Shown one piece after another: positions 1-10,276 of a stretch of DNA of 64,000 nucleotides (its first letter is position 1; every line of letters begins with the position of its first letter). Below the pieces are notes generated by a model. That model made no database searches. It saw nothing but the letters and a program-made list of their open reading frames with translations, and was not told the origin of the DNA. Made by a program: the position numbers and the translations under genes. Origin of the DNA: Wenyingzhuangia sp. (GTDB lineage Bacteria; Bacteroidota; Bacteroidia; Flavobacteriales; Flavobacteriaceae); NCBI GenBank assembly GCA_020628175.1, contig JAHDFK010000007.1:11181-75180 (forward strand). Direction: 5' to 3'.

Positions 1-173
1 AGTTTAATATCAGCAACATATTCTTGCTCTGTATCGGCCTCGAAGAGCAAATAGGTTAACAGCTCTTTGTTTTCTTTTTTAAACTTAGAAAGCCTTAAAA
101 TAGTTTGTATCAATTCAGCTCTATCTAAATTTTCTAACTCAGATTTTATTTGTTTTACCGTTGCCGTTTTCAT
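1..173 (-). CDS. Hypothetical protein, 3' part beyond the window
   Basis: A reverse-strand reading frame starts at the ATG at 173 and stays open to the left edge, giving about 57 residues beginning MKTATVKQIKSELENLDRAE. The visible part is charged, helical and leucine-rich, with a KFKKENKELLTYLLFEAD stretch. I do not recognise the family with confidence; it faintly resembles small flavobacterial DUF6155-type proteins. It is divergent from hisS and 146 bp away. The C-terminus is outside the window, so no function is proposed. Confidence 0.6.
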   Translation of the reverse strand, partial: MKTATVKQIKSELENLDRAELIQTILRLSKFKKENKELLTYLLFEADTEQEYVADIK

Positions 174-285
174 GACTGCAAATTACTATAAAAAGAATAA
201 AATAAGATATTAAATATGTTGAAATACTGTTTGGTTTTGATGGAAATAGCTCGTAAAATAATGTTCATATGGCAATGAGATTAGT

Positions 286-293
286 TATATTTG
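286..293 (+). promoter_or_regulatory. Probable -7 box for hisS
   Basis: TATATTTG matches the Bacteroidota -7 consensus TAnnTTTG and lies 26 bp before the hisS ATG. No convincing TTG -33 element is seen at the usual spacing, so only the -7 part is called. Confidence 0.5.
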
Positions 294-319
294 TCCTTTC
301 AAAAAGATAAGATATCTGT

Positions 320-1696
320 ATGGCACAAAAACCGAGTATACCTAAAGGTACCAGAGATTTTTCTCCTGTTGAAGTAGCGAAGAGAGATTATATTTTTTCT
401 ATCATTAAAAATGTATTTCAAACATTTGGATTTCAATCGATAGAGACTCCATCATTCGAAAATTTACAAACCCTAATGGGAAAGTATGGAGAAGAAGGAG
501 ATCGATTGATTTTTAAAATATTAAATTCTGGAGATTATTTAAAAAAAGCAGACCAGAGTTTATTAGAAGCAAAAGAAAGCCAGAAATTGATAAGTACGAT
601 TTCGGAAAAAGCTTTGCGTTACGATTTAACAGTACCTTTTGCGCGTTATGTTGTACAACATCAAAACGAAATAGAATTTCCTTTTAAAAGATATCAAATA
701 CAGCCTGTTTGGCGAGCTGACAGACCACAGAAAGGACGTTTTAGAGAATTTTACCAATGTGATGCTGATGTTGTAGGAAGTGATTCTTTATGGCAAGAAG
801 TAGATTTTATTCAGTTATACGATACCGTTTTTTCTAAGTTAAAGTTAGAAGGGGTAACGATTAAAATGAATAATAGAAAAATCTTATCAGGAATTGCAGA
901 AATTATTGGAGCAAGTGATAAGTTGATTGATTTTACGGTTGCTTTAGATAAATTAGATAAAATAGGAGAAGAAGGAGTTACGAAAGAAATGATTGCAAAA
1001 GGAATTTCTGAAGAAGCCATAGGTAAAGTAGCGCCATTATTTAATTTTACAGGAACAAATCAACAAAAGTTAGCACAACTAGAAACTATGTTGGCTAGTT
1101 CTGAAGAAGGAACCAAAGGAGTAGAAGAGTTACGTTTTATAATTGATACGATTGAAGCGATTGGTTTAAAAACAGCAAGTTTAACTTTAGATGTTACTTT
1201 GGCACGAGGATTGAACTATTATACAGGAGCTATTTTTGAAGTAGCTGCACCCGAAGGTGTAAAAATGGGATCGATTGGTGGTGGAGGAAGATATGACGAC
1301 CTTACAGGTATTTTTGGATTAAAAAATATGAGTGGTGTTGGAATATCTTTTGGATTGGACAGAATATACTTGGTGTTAGAAGAGCTAAATTTATTTAATG
1401 AAGTTGCTTTACCAAGACCAGAAGTTTTGTTTATCAATTTTGGTAATGATGAAGCTTTGTATTCGACCAAAGCAATTGCATGGTTACGAAATGCAGGTAT
1501 TCAATCAGAATTATACCCAAGTGCTGCTAAAATGAAAAAACAAATGATGTATGCCAACAAACGTAGTATACCTTTTGTAGTTTTAGTAGGAGATAAGGAG
1601 ATAGAACAAGGCAGTTACACCTTGAAAAATATGGAAACAGGAGAACAAACAACATGTAAGTTAAACGAATTGCAAGAACTAATTATTAATTCGTAA
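320..1696 (+). CDS. hisS: Histidyl-tRNA synthetase
   Basis: Charges tRNA-His with histidine in the cytoplasm. The 458-residue protein has class II synthetase architecture: the motif 2 region at about 123-146 ([20 protein letters not shown]), the histidine-specific [10 protein letters not shown] at 294-303, GGGGRYDDL at 320-328, and motif 3 [10 protein letters not shown] at 339-348, followed by an anticodon-binding domain from about 367. A charged stretch at about 70-95 ([18 protein letters not shown]) lies between the motifs. The start is the first ATG after the -7 box. The stop codon overlaps the promoter of the downstream folE gene. Confidence 0.97.
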   Translation: MAQKPSIPKGTRDFSPVEVAKRDYIFSIIKNVFQTFGFQSIETPSFENLQTLMGKYGEEGDRLIFKILNSGDYLKKADQSLLEAKESQKLISTISEKALRYDLTVPFARYVVQHQNEIEFPFKRYQIQPVWRADRPQKGRFREFYQCDADVVGSDSLWQEVDFIQLYDTVFSKLKLEGVTIKMNNRKILSGIAEIIGASDKLIDFTVALDKLDKIGEEGVTKEMIAKGISEEAIGKVAPLFNFTGTNQQKLAQLETMLASSEEGTKGVEELRFIIDTIEAIGLKTASLTLDVTLARGLNYYTGAIFEVAAPEGVKMGSIGGGGRYDDLTGIFGLKNMSGVGISFGLDRIYLVLEELNLFNEVALPRPEVLFINFGNDEALYSTKAIAWLRNAGIQSELYPSAAKMKKQMMYANKRSIPFVVLVGDKEIEQGSYTLKNMETGEQTTCKLNELQELIINS

Positions 1697-1701
1697 ATTT
1701 G
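1670..1701 (+). promoter_or_regulatory. Promoter for folE, overlapping the end of hisS
   Basis: TTG at 1670-1672 is followed after 21 bp by TAAATTTG at 1694-1701, which fits the Bacteroidota -33/-7 pattern. The T and AA of the -7 box are the hisS TAA stop codon, so the promoter sits on the end of the upstream gene. folE starts 19 bp further on. Confidence 0.6.
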
Positions 1702-1720
1702 CAGCTTATATTTTATAAAT

Positions 1721-2407
1721 ATGTCCCAAGAAATTGACATAATGGATAACGAAAGAATTGATGATATAGGAGATAACCACATCGGAGATGTGACCCGAAC
1801 TCCATTAAGAAGTGATGCCTTTGATTTATCTGATGCAGAGAAGATTGATAAAATTCAAGAGAATGTTCTTGAAATCATGGAAACTTTAGGTTTAGATTTA
1901 ACCGATGATAGTTTAAAAGGAACACCTAAACGTGTTGCTAAAGCTTTTGTTAAGGAGTTGTTTGGAGGATTGAATCCGAAAAACAAACCTAGGTTGTCTA
2001 CGTTTGAAAACAATTACCAATACGGAGAGATGTTGGTAGAAAAAAACATTGTTGTGTATTCTACCTGCGAACATCACTTATTACCTATTATAGGTAGAGC
2101 ACATGTTGCTTATATATCTAAAGGTACTGTGGTAGGGTTGTCTAAAATGAATAGAATTGTAGATCATTTTGCCAAAAGACCTCAGGTACAAGAGCGTTTA
2201 ACAAGACAAATAGTAAAAGCTTTGCAAGAAGCCTTAGGTACAGATGATGTTGCTTGTATTATAGACGCAAAACACTTATGTGTAAACTCTAGAGGAGTAA
2301 AAGACATTGAGAGTTCTACCGTAACAGCCGAGTTTGGAGGAGCGTTTAAGAACGTTGAAAAACAAAAAGAATTTAGAGATTATATAAAACTAGAAACAAA
2401 GTTTTAG
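1721..2407 (+). CDS. folE: GTP cyclohydrolase I
   Basis: Converts GTP to 7,8-dihydroneopterin triphosphate, the first step of tetrahydrofolate synthesis. The 228-residue protein has a roughly 35-residue acidic N-terminal extension, then the catalytic domain. Zinc-binding and active-site residues are visible: TCEHHLLP at 115-122 (Cys116, His119) and KHLCVNSRG at 184-192 (Cys187). The zinc-dependent type IA form is therefore intact. It lies 24 bp after hisS on the same strand but appears to have its own promoter, and a strong terminator follows. A second ATG at codon 8 is possible; the first is used here. Confidence 0.96.
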   Translation: MSQEIDIMDNERIDDIGDNHIGDVTRTPLRSDAFDLSDAEKIDKIQENVLEIMETLGLDLTDDSLKGTPKRVAKAFVKELFGGLNPKNKPRLSTFENNYQYGEMLVEKNIVVYSTCEHHLLPIIGRAHVAYISKGTVVGLSKMNRIVDHFAKRPQVQERLTRQIVKALQEALGTDDVACIIDAKHLCVNSRGVKDIESSTVTAEFGGAFKNVEKQKEFRDYIKLETKF

Positions 2408-2427
2408 TTTTGTATTAGAAATAGTAT

Positions 2428-2461
2428 AAGGCGAATATCTACTAGATATTTGCCTTTTTTT
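2428..2461 (+). terminator. Rho-independent terminator after folE
   Basis: A 12-bp stem, 2428-2439 with 2445-2456 (one G-T wobble), a 5-nt loop and a run of seven T. It lies 20 bp after the folE stop codon. Confidence 0.8.
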
Positions 2462-2806
2462 GTTTCATAATATCAGATACTACGTGTAGTATTGTGTTTT
2501 TTATAGTAGTAATTTCATTAATTGATTGTACAATGAATGATAACATTTTGGATATTTCTAGAAAACTACGTTTTAGTCTAAGCTATAGAATTACATACAG
2601 TTCCTGTTATAATTTAAGAGTGAGATAAAATTCTACAGAAAAAATAAAGAAACCTTCATCGAATTCATAATTTAAAAAACTAATTTAGTTTTGATGGATT
2701 TATGTGTTTAACTAGTTTTTAAAAATATAAGTTCAAGGAATACAGTTTTAAATTTAAAATAGGGCCTAACCATAATATAGATACTATTTAAACGATAAAT
2801 ATTGTA
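2462..2806. other. 345-bp gap without a recognisable gene
   Basis: No convincing coding region was found; the longest forward ATG frame (from 2533) gives only about 31 unremarkable residues. The one structured element is a small hairpin at 2477-2492 (ATACTAC, GT, GTAGTAT), which could be a protein-binding site or a second weak stop for folE transcripts. No clear TAnnTTTG box was seen just before the gene at 2807. Confidence 0.5.
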
Positions 2807-3652
2807 ATGAAATATATAGAAGTAACTTTATTAGTTTTTACATACACAATACTTGTTGTTACATTATTTGTAGAGTTAATTTGTTACAAAAAAAAACTTG
2901 AAAAAAGGGAGACGATAGCCTTTACCTTTTCATTATTACTTTTAGTTATTTCCATCACTTATTCAAGCTTTTTCGTAAAGACGAGTGTTTTTGTTTTACT
3001 ATCTATGATAGTAGTTGCATTAACAACACCTTTAAACATTATGGCTGAAAGAAAACATAAGGTCAGTCACTTTTGGAAAAGATGTATTATTGTGAGTTCT
3101 GCATTTTTATTTTTAGCGACATGTATCGCTTTTTATGTAAATTCTCTAAATTATATTGAGCATATTGTTACAGCTTTTCTCGTTATTTCTGTAATAGCGT
3201 CTATGCTATTGATAAGAGTAACCAAGCCTAAACAGTTTATAAAGCATAGAGAAAAATCAGAACGCATTTTCGCTATCATTTTTTTAATTACAATCCCTTT
3301 ATCAGTACTTAGTAATTACCTTTTTATAAATACAGGCTACAACCTAAAGATTGGATTTACAATTCCTTTAGTTTTTATTCTTCTTGCAGGGAATAAGTTG
3401 ATAGATGATCTCCAGCGTTTGTCATTATTTAAACCAAGCATAGAAAGTAAAGAACAGCATTTTAAAAATTATTCGATTACTAAAAGAGAAAAAGAGGTTG
3501 CTTTATTATTGATAAAAGGAAAAGCATACAAACAAATATCTGAAGAGTTGCATATTTCTATTCCCACAGTAAAAACACATACGAGTACTATTTACAAAAA
3601 GTGTAATGTGAAAAACAGAACCGAATTGGCTGCACTCATACTTATTAACTAA
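2807..3652 (+). CDS. Membrane-anchored LuxR-type HTH regulator
   Basis: A 281-residue protein with about seven predicted membrane helices (roughly residues 4-26, 37-55, 57-78, 91-109, 116-136, 151-170 and 180-197) and a C-terminal LuxR/FixJ-type DNA-binding domain at about 220-281. The HTH signature is clear: SITKREKEVALLLIKGKAYK, then ISEELHISIPTVKTHTSTIY. No response-regulator receiver domain is present, so the signal is probably sensed in or at the membrane. It is followed by an outer-membrane-like gene with its own promoter, a plausible target. The signal is unknown. Confidence 0.8.
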   Translation: MKYIEVTLLVFTYTILVVTLFVELICYKKKLEKRETIAFTFSLLLLVISITYSSFFVKTSVFVLLSMIVVALTTPLNIMAERKHKVSHFWKRCIIVSSAFLFLATCIAFYVNSLNYIEHIVTAFLVISVIASMLLIRVTKPKQFIKHREKSERIFAIIFLITIPLSVLSNYLFINTGYNLKIGFTIPLVFILLAGNKLIDDLQRLSLFKPSIESKEQHFKNYSITKREKEVALLLIKGKAYKQISEELHISIPTVKTHTSTIYKKCNVKNRTELAALILIN

Positions 3653-3734
3653 AGAGTAAGTTAAGTGTTTGATTTTTAGTACTCATACTTTTGTATGATA
3701 TTTGTTTTCTATACTTTTTTCATACTTTTCCTCG

Positions 3735-3766
3735 ATTGTCACCCGCACTTTAAACAAATACTTTTG
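3735..3766 (+). promoter_or_regulatory. Promoter for the 3791 outer-membrane gene
   Basis: ATTG at 3735-3738 and TACTTTTG at 3759-3766 are separated by 20 bp, a good match to the Bacteroidota -33/-7 pattern. The ATG follows 24 bp later. This suggests transcription independent of the LuxR-type gene upstream. Confidence 0.6.
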
Positions 3767-3790
3767 TCTGAACTTAAATACTAAGAAGAC

Positions 3791-5077
3791 ATGAAGAAAA
3801 GGTTTGTAACACTCGTTTTAGTACTGTATACATTAAGTACATTTTCCCAAGAGACCTCTTTTGGAAAAGATAAAAATCGGCTTGATTTTGCTAAAATGTA
3901 TTTTGAAGTTGGAAGTAATTTTTCTTCATCTTTTACAGGTAAAAAGTTAGTAAATGATGAGATAGTTGCATTTGAAAATTCTGCTTCAGTTACGCAATAC
4001 TTAAATTGGGGTGCATTTCATTTTTGGGGACATGCAGAGTTTTATGCTACTTTTCCTATACATCAACTTAATTTAGAAAAGAATAAAGGAACAGATTTTA
4101 CACTTACCAACTATGTTGTAACAGGTGCACGTTTTTTACCTTGGGCATTTCGAGAGAAAAAAATTAGACCTTACGCAGGCTTGAGTTGGGGAGCAACAGA
4201 TTTTCAACAAAGAAATAGCCCAGATGAAAACTCTCCTGTTCTTTCTAAAGATTTTTTAGTAATTCCAGAGACAGGGTTTATGTATGGTTATAAATCTTTA
4301 ATGATTCGATTAGGGCTTAGTTATAATTATGATCATAAATGGAATTACCCATTATCGAGAACTACTTTTTCTGAAATTGAGACACCAAAATTTAGTTTTC
4401 AATTAGGATTAAATTATTCTTTTGAAAGTAGTAAAAATGAAAAACCAGAAGACAAAGAGCAATGGAATAGTTACCCAAGAACATCTAGTATAGGTTATGA
4501 TGCCACTAAATTTGGTGACTTCTTTATTGCTATTGGACCTTCATTATCATTTTCTCTTTCGGAGTCTGAATACAATAAAACTGAATTTCCTTATTTAAAA
4601 AAGAAATTAACATCTTCTAATTATTACGATATTGCTACAGGTTATCAATTTAATAAATTAGGATTATTTACGGCATTATCATTTAGAAATCCAAAATTCG
4701 AAACAGAAGGATTCGGTGCGAAACAAATCATCAAAAAAACATCCTTAGCACTTGAGGTAAATAAATTTATCACTGATTATACAGGGTTTGCTCCTTATAT
4801 TGGATTAAACGTAGCCTATGATAAATTAAAGTACACAGAAAATGTAGACAATATCTCAAAAGAAGTAACTTTTAAGACAATTGAACCAGGTGTTACTTTT
4901 GGATGGGATATTGTACCTGGAAAAACATCAGAAGCACTAATATTAAGGACAAATTTAAGATGGTATCCATTCTCATCATTTCAAATTGATGGCAAAAAGT
5001 TTAATTTCAATCAATTAGAATATAATTTAATTCAAGCGGTCTTTTATCCTGAACGATTAATGAAACGAAGAAGATAG
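3791..5077 (+). CDS. Exported beta-rich protein, probably outer membrane
   Basis: A 428-residue protein of unrecognised family. It starts with a signal peptide (MKKRFVTLVLVLYTLSTFSQ) and continues with many alternating hydrophobic/polar segments rich in Y, F and W, such as RPYAGLSWGATDF and SFQLGLNYSFES, as expected of a transmembrane beta barrel. Two barrel-like halves of similar pattern are seen (about 30-215 and 240-415), separated by a charged linker KNEKPEDKEQW. It lacks an obvious TonB box or plug domain. Its position after the membrane LuxR-type regulator suggests co-regulation, which is inference only. Confidence 0.65.
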   Translation: MKKRFVTLVLVLYTLSTFSQETSFGKDKNRLDFAKMYFEVGSNFSSSFTGKKLVNDEIVAFENSASVTQYLNWGAFHFWGHAEFYATFPIHQLNLEKNKGTDFTLTNYVVTGARFLPWAFREKKIRPYAGLSWGATDFQQRNSPDENSPVLSKDFLVIPETGFMYGYKSLMIRLGLSYNYDHKWNYPLSRTTFSEIETPKFSFQLGLNYSFESSKNEKPEDKEQWNSYPRTSSIGYDATKFGDFFIAIGPSLSFSLSESEYNKTEFPYLKKKLTSSNYYDIATGYQFNKLGLFTALSFRNPKFETEGFGAKQIIKKTSLALEVNKFITDYTGFAPYIGLNVAYDKLKYTENVDNISKEVTFKTIEPGVTFGWDIVPGKTSEALILRTNLRWYPFSSFQIDGKKFNFNQLEYNLIQAVFYPERLMKRRR

Positions 5078-5236
5078 AGCTTTTGTTATTTTACGAATAA
5101 GATGAATTAAAAGCGTAGCTACTGAAAGTATTCTGATTCTAATCGGAATTCAGGATTTTCTGTTGAGTATGTTTTTTATATATAGAATACTACTATGGTA
5201 TCAAGGTTCTGTTGCTTTTATATATAGCAGTGTTAT

Positions 5237-6004
5237 TTAGTTTTTAGTAATTTCTAGTTCAATAGCACTTTCTATTTCTTTTCGATGGGATGCTAATAAA
5301 AAATGACCTGCATTTTTAAAGGTTTTTAAGTTGATGGTTTTGTGTAAGTCTAAAGCTTTGTTTTTAAATGTTACAATACTTTTATAGCTAATGTAAGCGT
5401 CTTTTGTACCATTAAAAAGAAAAAGTTTGGATTCTAGATAGTTTAGATTGTGTAAAGGAGAGAGTTGTACTTTATCCTGATAAGACATGTTGGTTGTTTT
5501 TAGCATAGCATCTTCTTCTAAAGCAACAGGACTAGCAATACAGAATATCTTATTTGCTTTGGGTATCGTTTTAGAAGTTGTTAACTGTGTCATAAGCGCA
5601 ATATGCCCACCAGCAGAGTACCCAAAGAGATACAATTTGTCTAAATCTATAAATAGTTTTTTAGCATTTAGTTTTAAATAAATCAATGCATCTTTAGCAT
5701 CTTCTACACAATTTTGTGGAGTTGTAGTTGTAAAGTTAGCAAGTGTATATGTTACACTAATTGCATTAAAATTTTTTAAAGCATAGTATTTAGCGTGTTC
5801 TTCAAAAAATAGGGGAGTTCCCGAAAACCATCCTCCTGGATGAAAAAATACAATTGTAGGTTTTGTTTTCGTTGTAGTGTTTGAATAATAATGTAGTTTT
5901 AATTTTTTGTGTTCGCTTGTTTTGTAAATGATTTCTTTTGTAATAAGATTTTTATTTTGAGCGTGCATTGTGACAACAGAAATAAGAAGGAGTAAGAATT
6001 TCAT
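5237..6004 (-). CDS. Exported alpha/beta hydrolase (esterase/lipase type)
   Basis: A 255-residue serine hydrolase with a signal peptide (MKFLLLLISVVTMHAQ). The oxyanion-hole region FFHPGGWFSG lies near residue 55. The nucleophile elbow GYSAGGH (GxSxG) is near 129, the likely catalytic Asp is in FNGTKDAYISY, and the His is in NAGHFLL near the C-terminus, so the triad is complete. The family resembles BD-FAE/carboxylesterase enzymes that hydrolyse short ester bonds; the substrate is not predictable. It stands alone between the 3791 gene (convergent) and yidC (same strand). Confidence 0.85.
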   Translation of the reverse strand: MKFLLLLISVVTMHAQNKNLITKEIIYKTSEHKKLKLHYYSNTTTKTKPTIVFFHPGGWFSGTPLFFEEHAKYYALKNFNAISVTYTLANFTTTTPQNCVEDAKDALIYLKLNAKKLFIDLDKLYLFGYSAGGHIALMTQLTTSKTIPKANKIFCIASPVALEEDAMLKTTNMSYQDKVQLSPLHNLNYLESKLFLFNGTKDAYISYKSIVTFKNKALDLHKTINLKTFKNAGHFLLASHRKEIESAIELEITKN

Positions 6005-6080
6005 TAGATAGCTTTGTACAAATATATTGAAAATAGTTAGTTAAGCAACTACATAGGTGCTGTTGTAATTTTTATGATAA

Positions 6081-6113
6081 AAAAAAGCCAGAAATTTTAA
6101 CTTTCTGGCTTTT
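6081..6113 (-). terminator. Terminator after yidC
   Basis: AGCCAGAAA at 6086-6094 pairs with TTTCTGGCT at 6102-6110. On the reverse strand the stem is followed by a run of T. It lies 25 bp past the yidC stop codon. Confidence 0.8.
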
Positions 6114-6137
6114 GAATATTTCTATAAATAGATATAC

Positions 6138-8024
6138 TTATTTTTTGCTCTTTTGTTGTGCAGCTTGTTGTGCTTGCGCTTGTTTCATAGCTTCGTCTAA
6201 ACGTTGTTTAAATTTGCTTTGTTTTTTTGGTTTTTTTCTATTTTCTTGAATTTTAGCTAAAATTTTATCTTCATCAATTACATAGTTCTTAATAACAAAC
6301 ATAATTGTTAAAGTTAATAAGTTAGATATAAAGTAATACAAACTCAATCCTGAAGCGTAATTGTTAAAGAAAAACAACATCATTAATGGAGAGAAGTACA
6401 TCATCATCTTCATCATTTTCTGCATATCTGGCATACCTTCTTGTGCAGGTTGTTGCATAGATATTTGCTGTCCTTGATTCATTCTCATATAAAAGAAAAT
6501 TGCTACAGAAGCTAATACAGGAAACAAACTAAAGTGATTTCCGTAAAAACTAGAAATAACAGGAATGTTGGTTGTCCATTCAAATACACTGTCATAAGAT
6601 GCTAAATCATCAGCCCATAAAAATGGTTGTTGTCTTAAGTGTATTTCAGAAGGGAAGAAACGGAATAACGCAAAGAAAACAGGCATTTGTAATAAAGCAG
6701 GTATACATCCGGCCATCATGTTTACACCCGATTTACGTTGCAATGCCATTGTTTCTGACTGACGTTTCATTTGGTTTTCTTTACCAGGAAATTTAGCATT
6801 AATAGCTTCCATTTCTGGTTTTAAAACTTTCATTTTTGCACTAGACACGTAAGATTTGTACACCAATGGAGACATTAACAAACGTACAACTAAGGTCATT
6901 AAAATAATAACCAAACCGTAATTGCTTATAAAACCGCTTAAGAAATGAAAGATAGGAATAAATACATTTCGGTTAATCCAACCAAAAATTCCCCATCCTA
7001 AATTCATAACATTTTCAATACCTCTATCGTACGATTTTAATTGTTTGTGAATATTGGGTCCAATGTACAAGTTCATGTTATAAGCAAGAGTTCCGTTTGT
7101 TAATTTTAACGGAGCCACAGTGCTAAACTTTTTTGTCGCTAAAGTATCTATTAATGGATCTTTTACTAAAGATTTTGATTTCAGTTCAACTTTATCAAAA
7201 GCAGTATCTGACAATAATATTGTAGAGAAAAAATGTTGCTTGTACCCAATCCAATTCACACCTTCTTCAATCTCATCATCTTCAGAACCTACAGATAAGT
7301 CATCAAATTTTTCGTCTTCTTTTTCGTAATGTAAAGCCGTCATTTGGTTTTCGTACTTGATACTTTTTTCCTGACGTCTTGCTGTTAAATCCCAATTTAA
7401 ATTGATGGTATTGTTAGCGTTAATTACATTTTCTAAACCTACAGATCTTACAGAGAAACCTAACATATAGTCGTTAGGTTTTAATTCGTAGCGATATTCT
7501 AAATACTGATTGTTAGAAACCATCAATTTAAAAGAAGCTACTTGGCTATTGTTGTTTGCATTTACTGTTGGTGTAAAAACTAAATCTTGCGTATTGATAA
7601 TCTTATTATCAAGTGTTCCGAAATTAATATTAAAGTTTGCATTGGCATCTTTAATTAAAAACAAATCATCTTTAGCGTATGTTTTGTAATCTTTTAATTG
7701 TGCTTCTACAATTTGCCCTCCTTTGTTGGCAATTACTAATTTTAAGACTTCGTTTTCTAAAGTTGTTGTAGCGCTTTCATTAGTTCCGTTTGTAACGGCA
7801 TAAGCAAAAGCTCCATATTTTTGGGTTGCTTGTACATTTAACAGAGAATCGGTTACAACTAATGTTGCATCAGAAGATGTATTAATTGAGTTTGTGTTTT
7901 CAATTTTAGCTTCTTCTTTAACAGGCTCTTTGTCTTTACGAGTCATAGAGTACCAAATAAAAACGGCACCAATTAATAAAAACCCTATAATTTGACTTAC
8001 GTCTAATTTCTTTTTTTCTTCCAT
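6138..8024 (-). CDS. yidC: Membrane protein insertase YidC
   Basis: Inserts and folds inner-membrane proteins, alone or with SecYEG. The 628-residue protein has the Gram-negative layout: an N-terminal membrane helix (about 11-26, IIGFLLIGAVFIWYS), a large periplasmic beta domain to about 350, then the conserved Oxa1/YidC core with five helices. Core landmarks include VVRLLMSPLVYKSYVSSAKM and the cytoplasmic loop with NAKFPGKENQMKRQSETM. The C-terminus is lysine- and glutamine-rich (KKPKKQSKFKQR, QAQQAAQQKSKK), consistent with ribosome contact. It follows pyrG by 63 bp, with a hairpin in the gap. Confidence 0.97.
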   Translation of the reverse strand: MEEKKKLDVSQIIGFLLIGAVFIWYSMTRKDKEPVKEEAKIENTNSINTSSDATLVVTDSLLNVQATQKYGAFAYAVTNGTNESATTTLENEVLKLVIANKGGQIVEAQLKDYKTYAKDDLFLIKDANANFNINFGTLDNKIINTQDLVFTPTVNANNNSQVASFKLMVSNNQYLEYRYELKPNDYMLGFSVRSVGLENVINANNTINLNWDLTARRQEKSIKYENQMTALHYEKEDEKFDDLSVGSEDDEIEEGVNWIGYKQHFFSTILLSDTAFDKVELKSKSLVKDPLIDTLATKKFSTVAPLKLTNGTLAYNMNLYIGPNIHKQLKSYDRGIENVMNLGWGIFGWINRNVFIPIFHFLSGFISNYGLVIILMTLVVRLLMSPLVYKSYVSSAKMKVLKPEMEAINAKFPGKENQMKRQSETMALQRKSGVNMMAGCIPALLQMPVFFALFRFFPSEIHLRQQPFLWADDLASYDSVFEWTTNIPVISSFYGNHFSLFPVLASVAIFFYMRMNQGQQISMQQPAQEGMPDMQKMMKMMMYFSPLMMLFFFNNYASGLSLYYFISNLLTLTIMFVIKNYVIDEDKILAKIQENRKKPKKQSKFKQRLDEAMKQAQAQQAAQQKSKK

Positions 8025-8038
8025 TGTAATAAAAATAG

Positions 8039-8067
8039 AAGTCTGTCATTTATAAAACGACAGACTT
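8039..8067 (-). terminator. Hairpin between pyrG and yidC
   Basis: AAGTCTGTC at 8039-8047 pairs perfectly with GACAGACTT at 8059-8067 around an 11-nt loop. On the reverse strand a T-rich stretch follows (CTATTTTTATT). It could end or attenuate pyrG transcripts before yidC. Confidence 0.55.
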
Positions 8068-8087
8068 AGTATGTAATTAAGTAATAA

Positions 8088-9749
<1,662 letters not shown>

Positions 9750-9887
9750 CTACGAAATAGAACTACATTTTAACTCTTTTTTTTAGCCTTATTATGTACC
9801 TCCATATGCACAGGCTTTTAAAAAGGAGTAGGGGCTGTTAGCATCCTTTATAAGAAGAAAAAATATTTATTTTTTCGTAAAAAAACA

Positions 9888-9918
9888 TTTGGAGTTCTTA
9901 AATAATCACTTATATTTG
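9888..9918 (+). promoter_or_regulatory. Strong promoter for rpmH
   Basis: TTTG at 9888-9891, a 19-bp spacer and TATATTTG at 9911-9918 give a near-perfect Bacteroidota promoter, as expected for a ribosomal protein gene. It leaves a leader of about 65-70 nt. Confidence 0.75.
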
Positions 9919-9992
9919 CACACGCTTAAGGAAAACCCTGTAAGTACTGAGCTTTAATATCGCAATAAACAAACGACGTAAGATATAATACA

Positions 9993-10151
9993 ATGAAAAG
10001 AACGTATCAACCATCGAATAGAAAGAGAAGAAACAAACACGGTTTCAGAGAGAGAATGGCTTCAGCTAATGGACGTAAAGTCTTAGCTAGAAGAAGAGCT
10101 AAAGGTAGAGCTAGCACAACTGTTTCTTCGTCTCCAAGACACAAGAAATAA
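9993..10151 (+). CDS. rpmH: Ribosomal protein L34
   Basis: A 52-residue, very basic protein beginning [20 protein letters not shown] and continuing [19 protein letters not shown], the unmistakable L34 signature of the 50S subunit. It has a short serine-rich tail ending in RHKK. The gene is flanked by a strong promoter and a perfect terminator, so it is probably transcribed alone. It is divergent from pyrG/yidC; in many bacteria rpmH and yidC are close neighbours, and here they are about 2 kb apart on opposite strands. Confidence 0.97.
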   Translation: MKRTYQPSNRKRRNKHGFRERMASANGRKVLARRRAKGRASTTVSSSPRHKK

Positions 10152-10174
10152 GAATGCTATTATTATAATATATT

Positions 10175-10207
10175 AGGTGTTACTTTTATGAGTAACACCT
10201 TTTTTTT
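10175..10207 (+). terminator. Terminator after rpmH
   Basis: AGGTGTTACT at 10175-10184 pairs perfectly with AGTAACACCT at 10191-10200 and is followed by a run of T. Confidence 0.9.
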
Positions 10208-10252
10208 GAAATTTTTTTTAGAATCTAATTCAACTAAAGATAATCAGATTAT

Positions 10253-10260
10253 TATCTTTG
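10253..10260 (+). promoter_or_regulatory. Probable -7 box for carB
   Basis: TATCTTTG matches TAnnTTTG and lies 16 bp before the carB ATG. A -33 TTG is not evident. Confidence 0.45.
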
Positions 10261-10276
10261 CTACAAAATAAAGAGT

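Noticed and set aside
811..1020. Reverse-strand frames inside hisS, and similar shadow frames inside pyrG, carB, topB, pheT, dnaB and ffh
   Set aside because: They lie wholly inside well-supported genes, show no family motifs and have no promoters.
2533..2628. 31-codon forward frame in the folE-LuxR gap
   Set aside because: Short, no motif, no promoter box, and not preceded by any gene-like context.
9826..9860. GGGGCTGTTAGCATCCTTT upstream of rpmH, similar to the 5' half of RNA element A
   Set aside because: The CGACC/AAGGGAA half and the outer stem are missing, so the likeness may be chance or a decayed copy.
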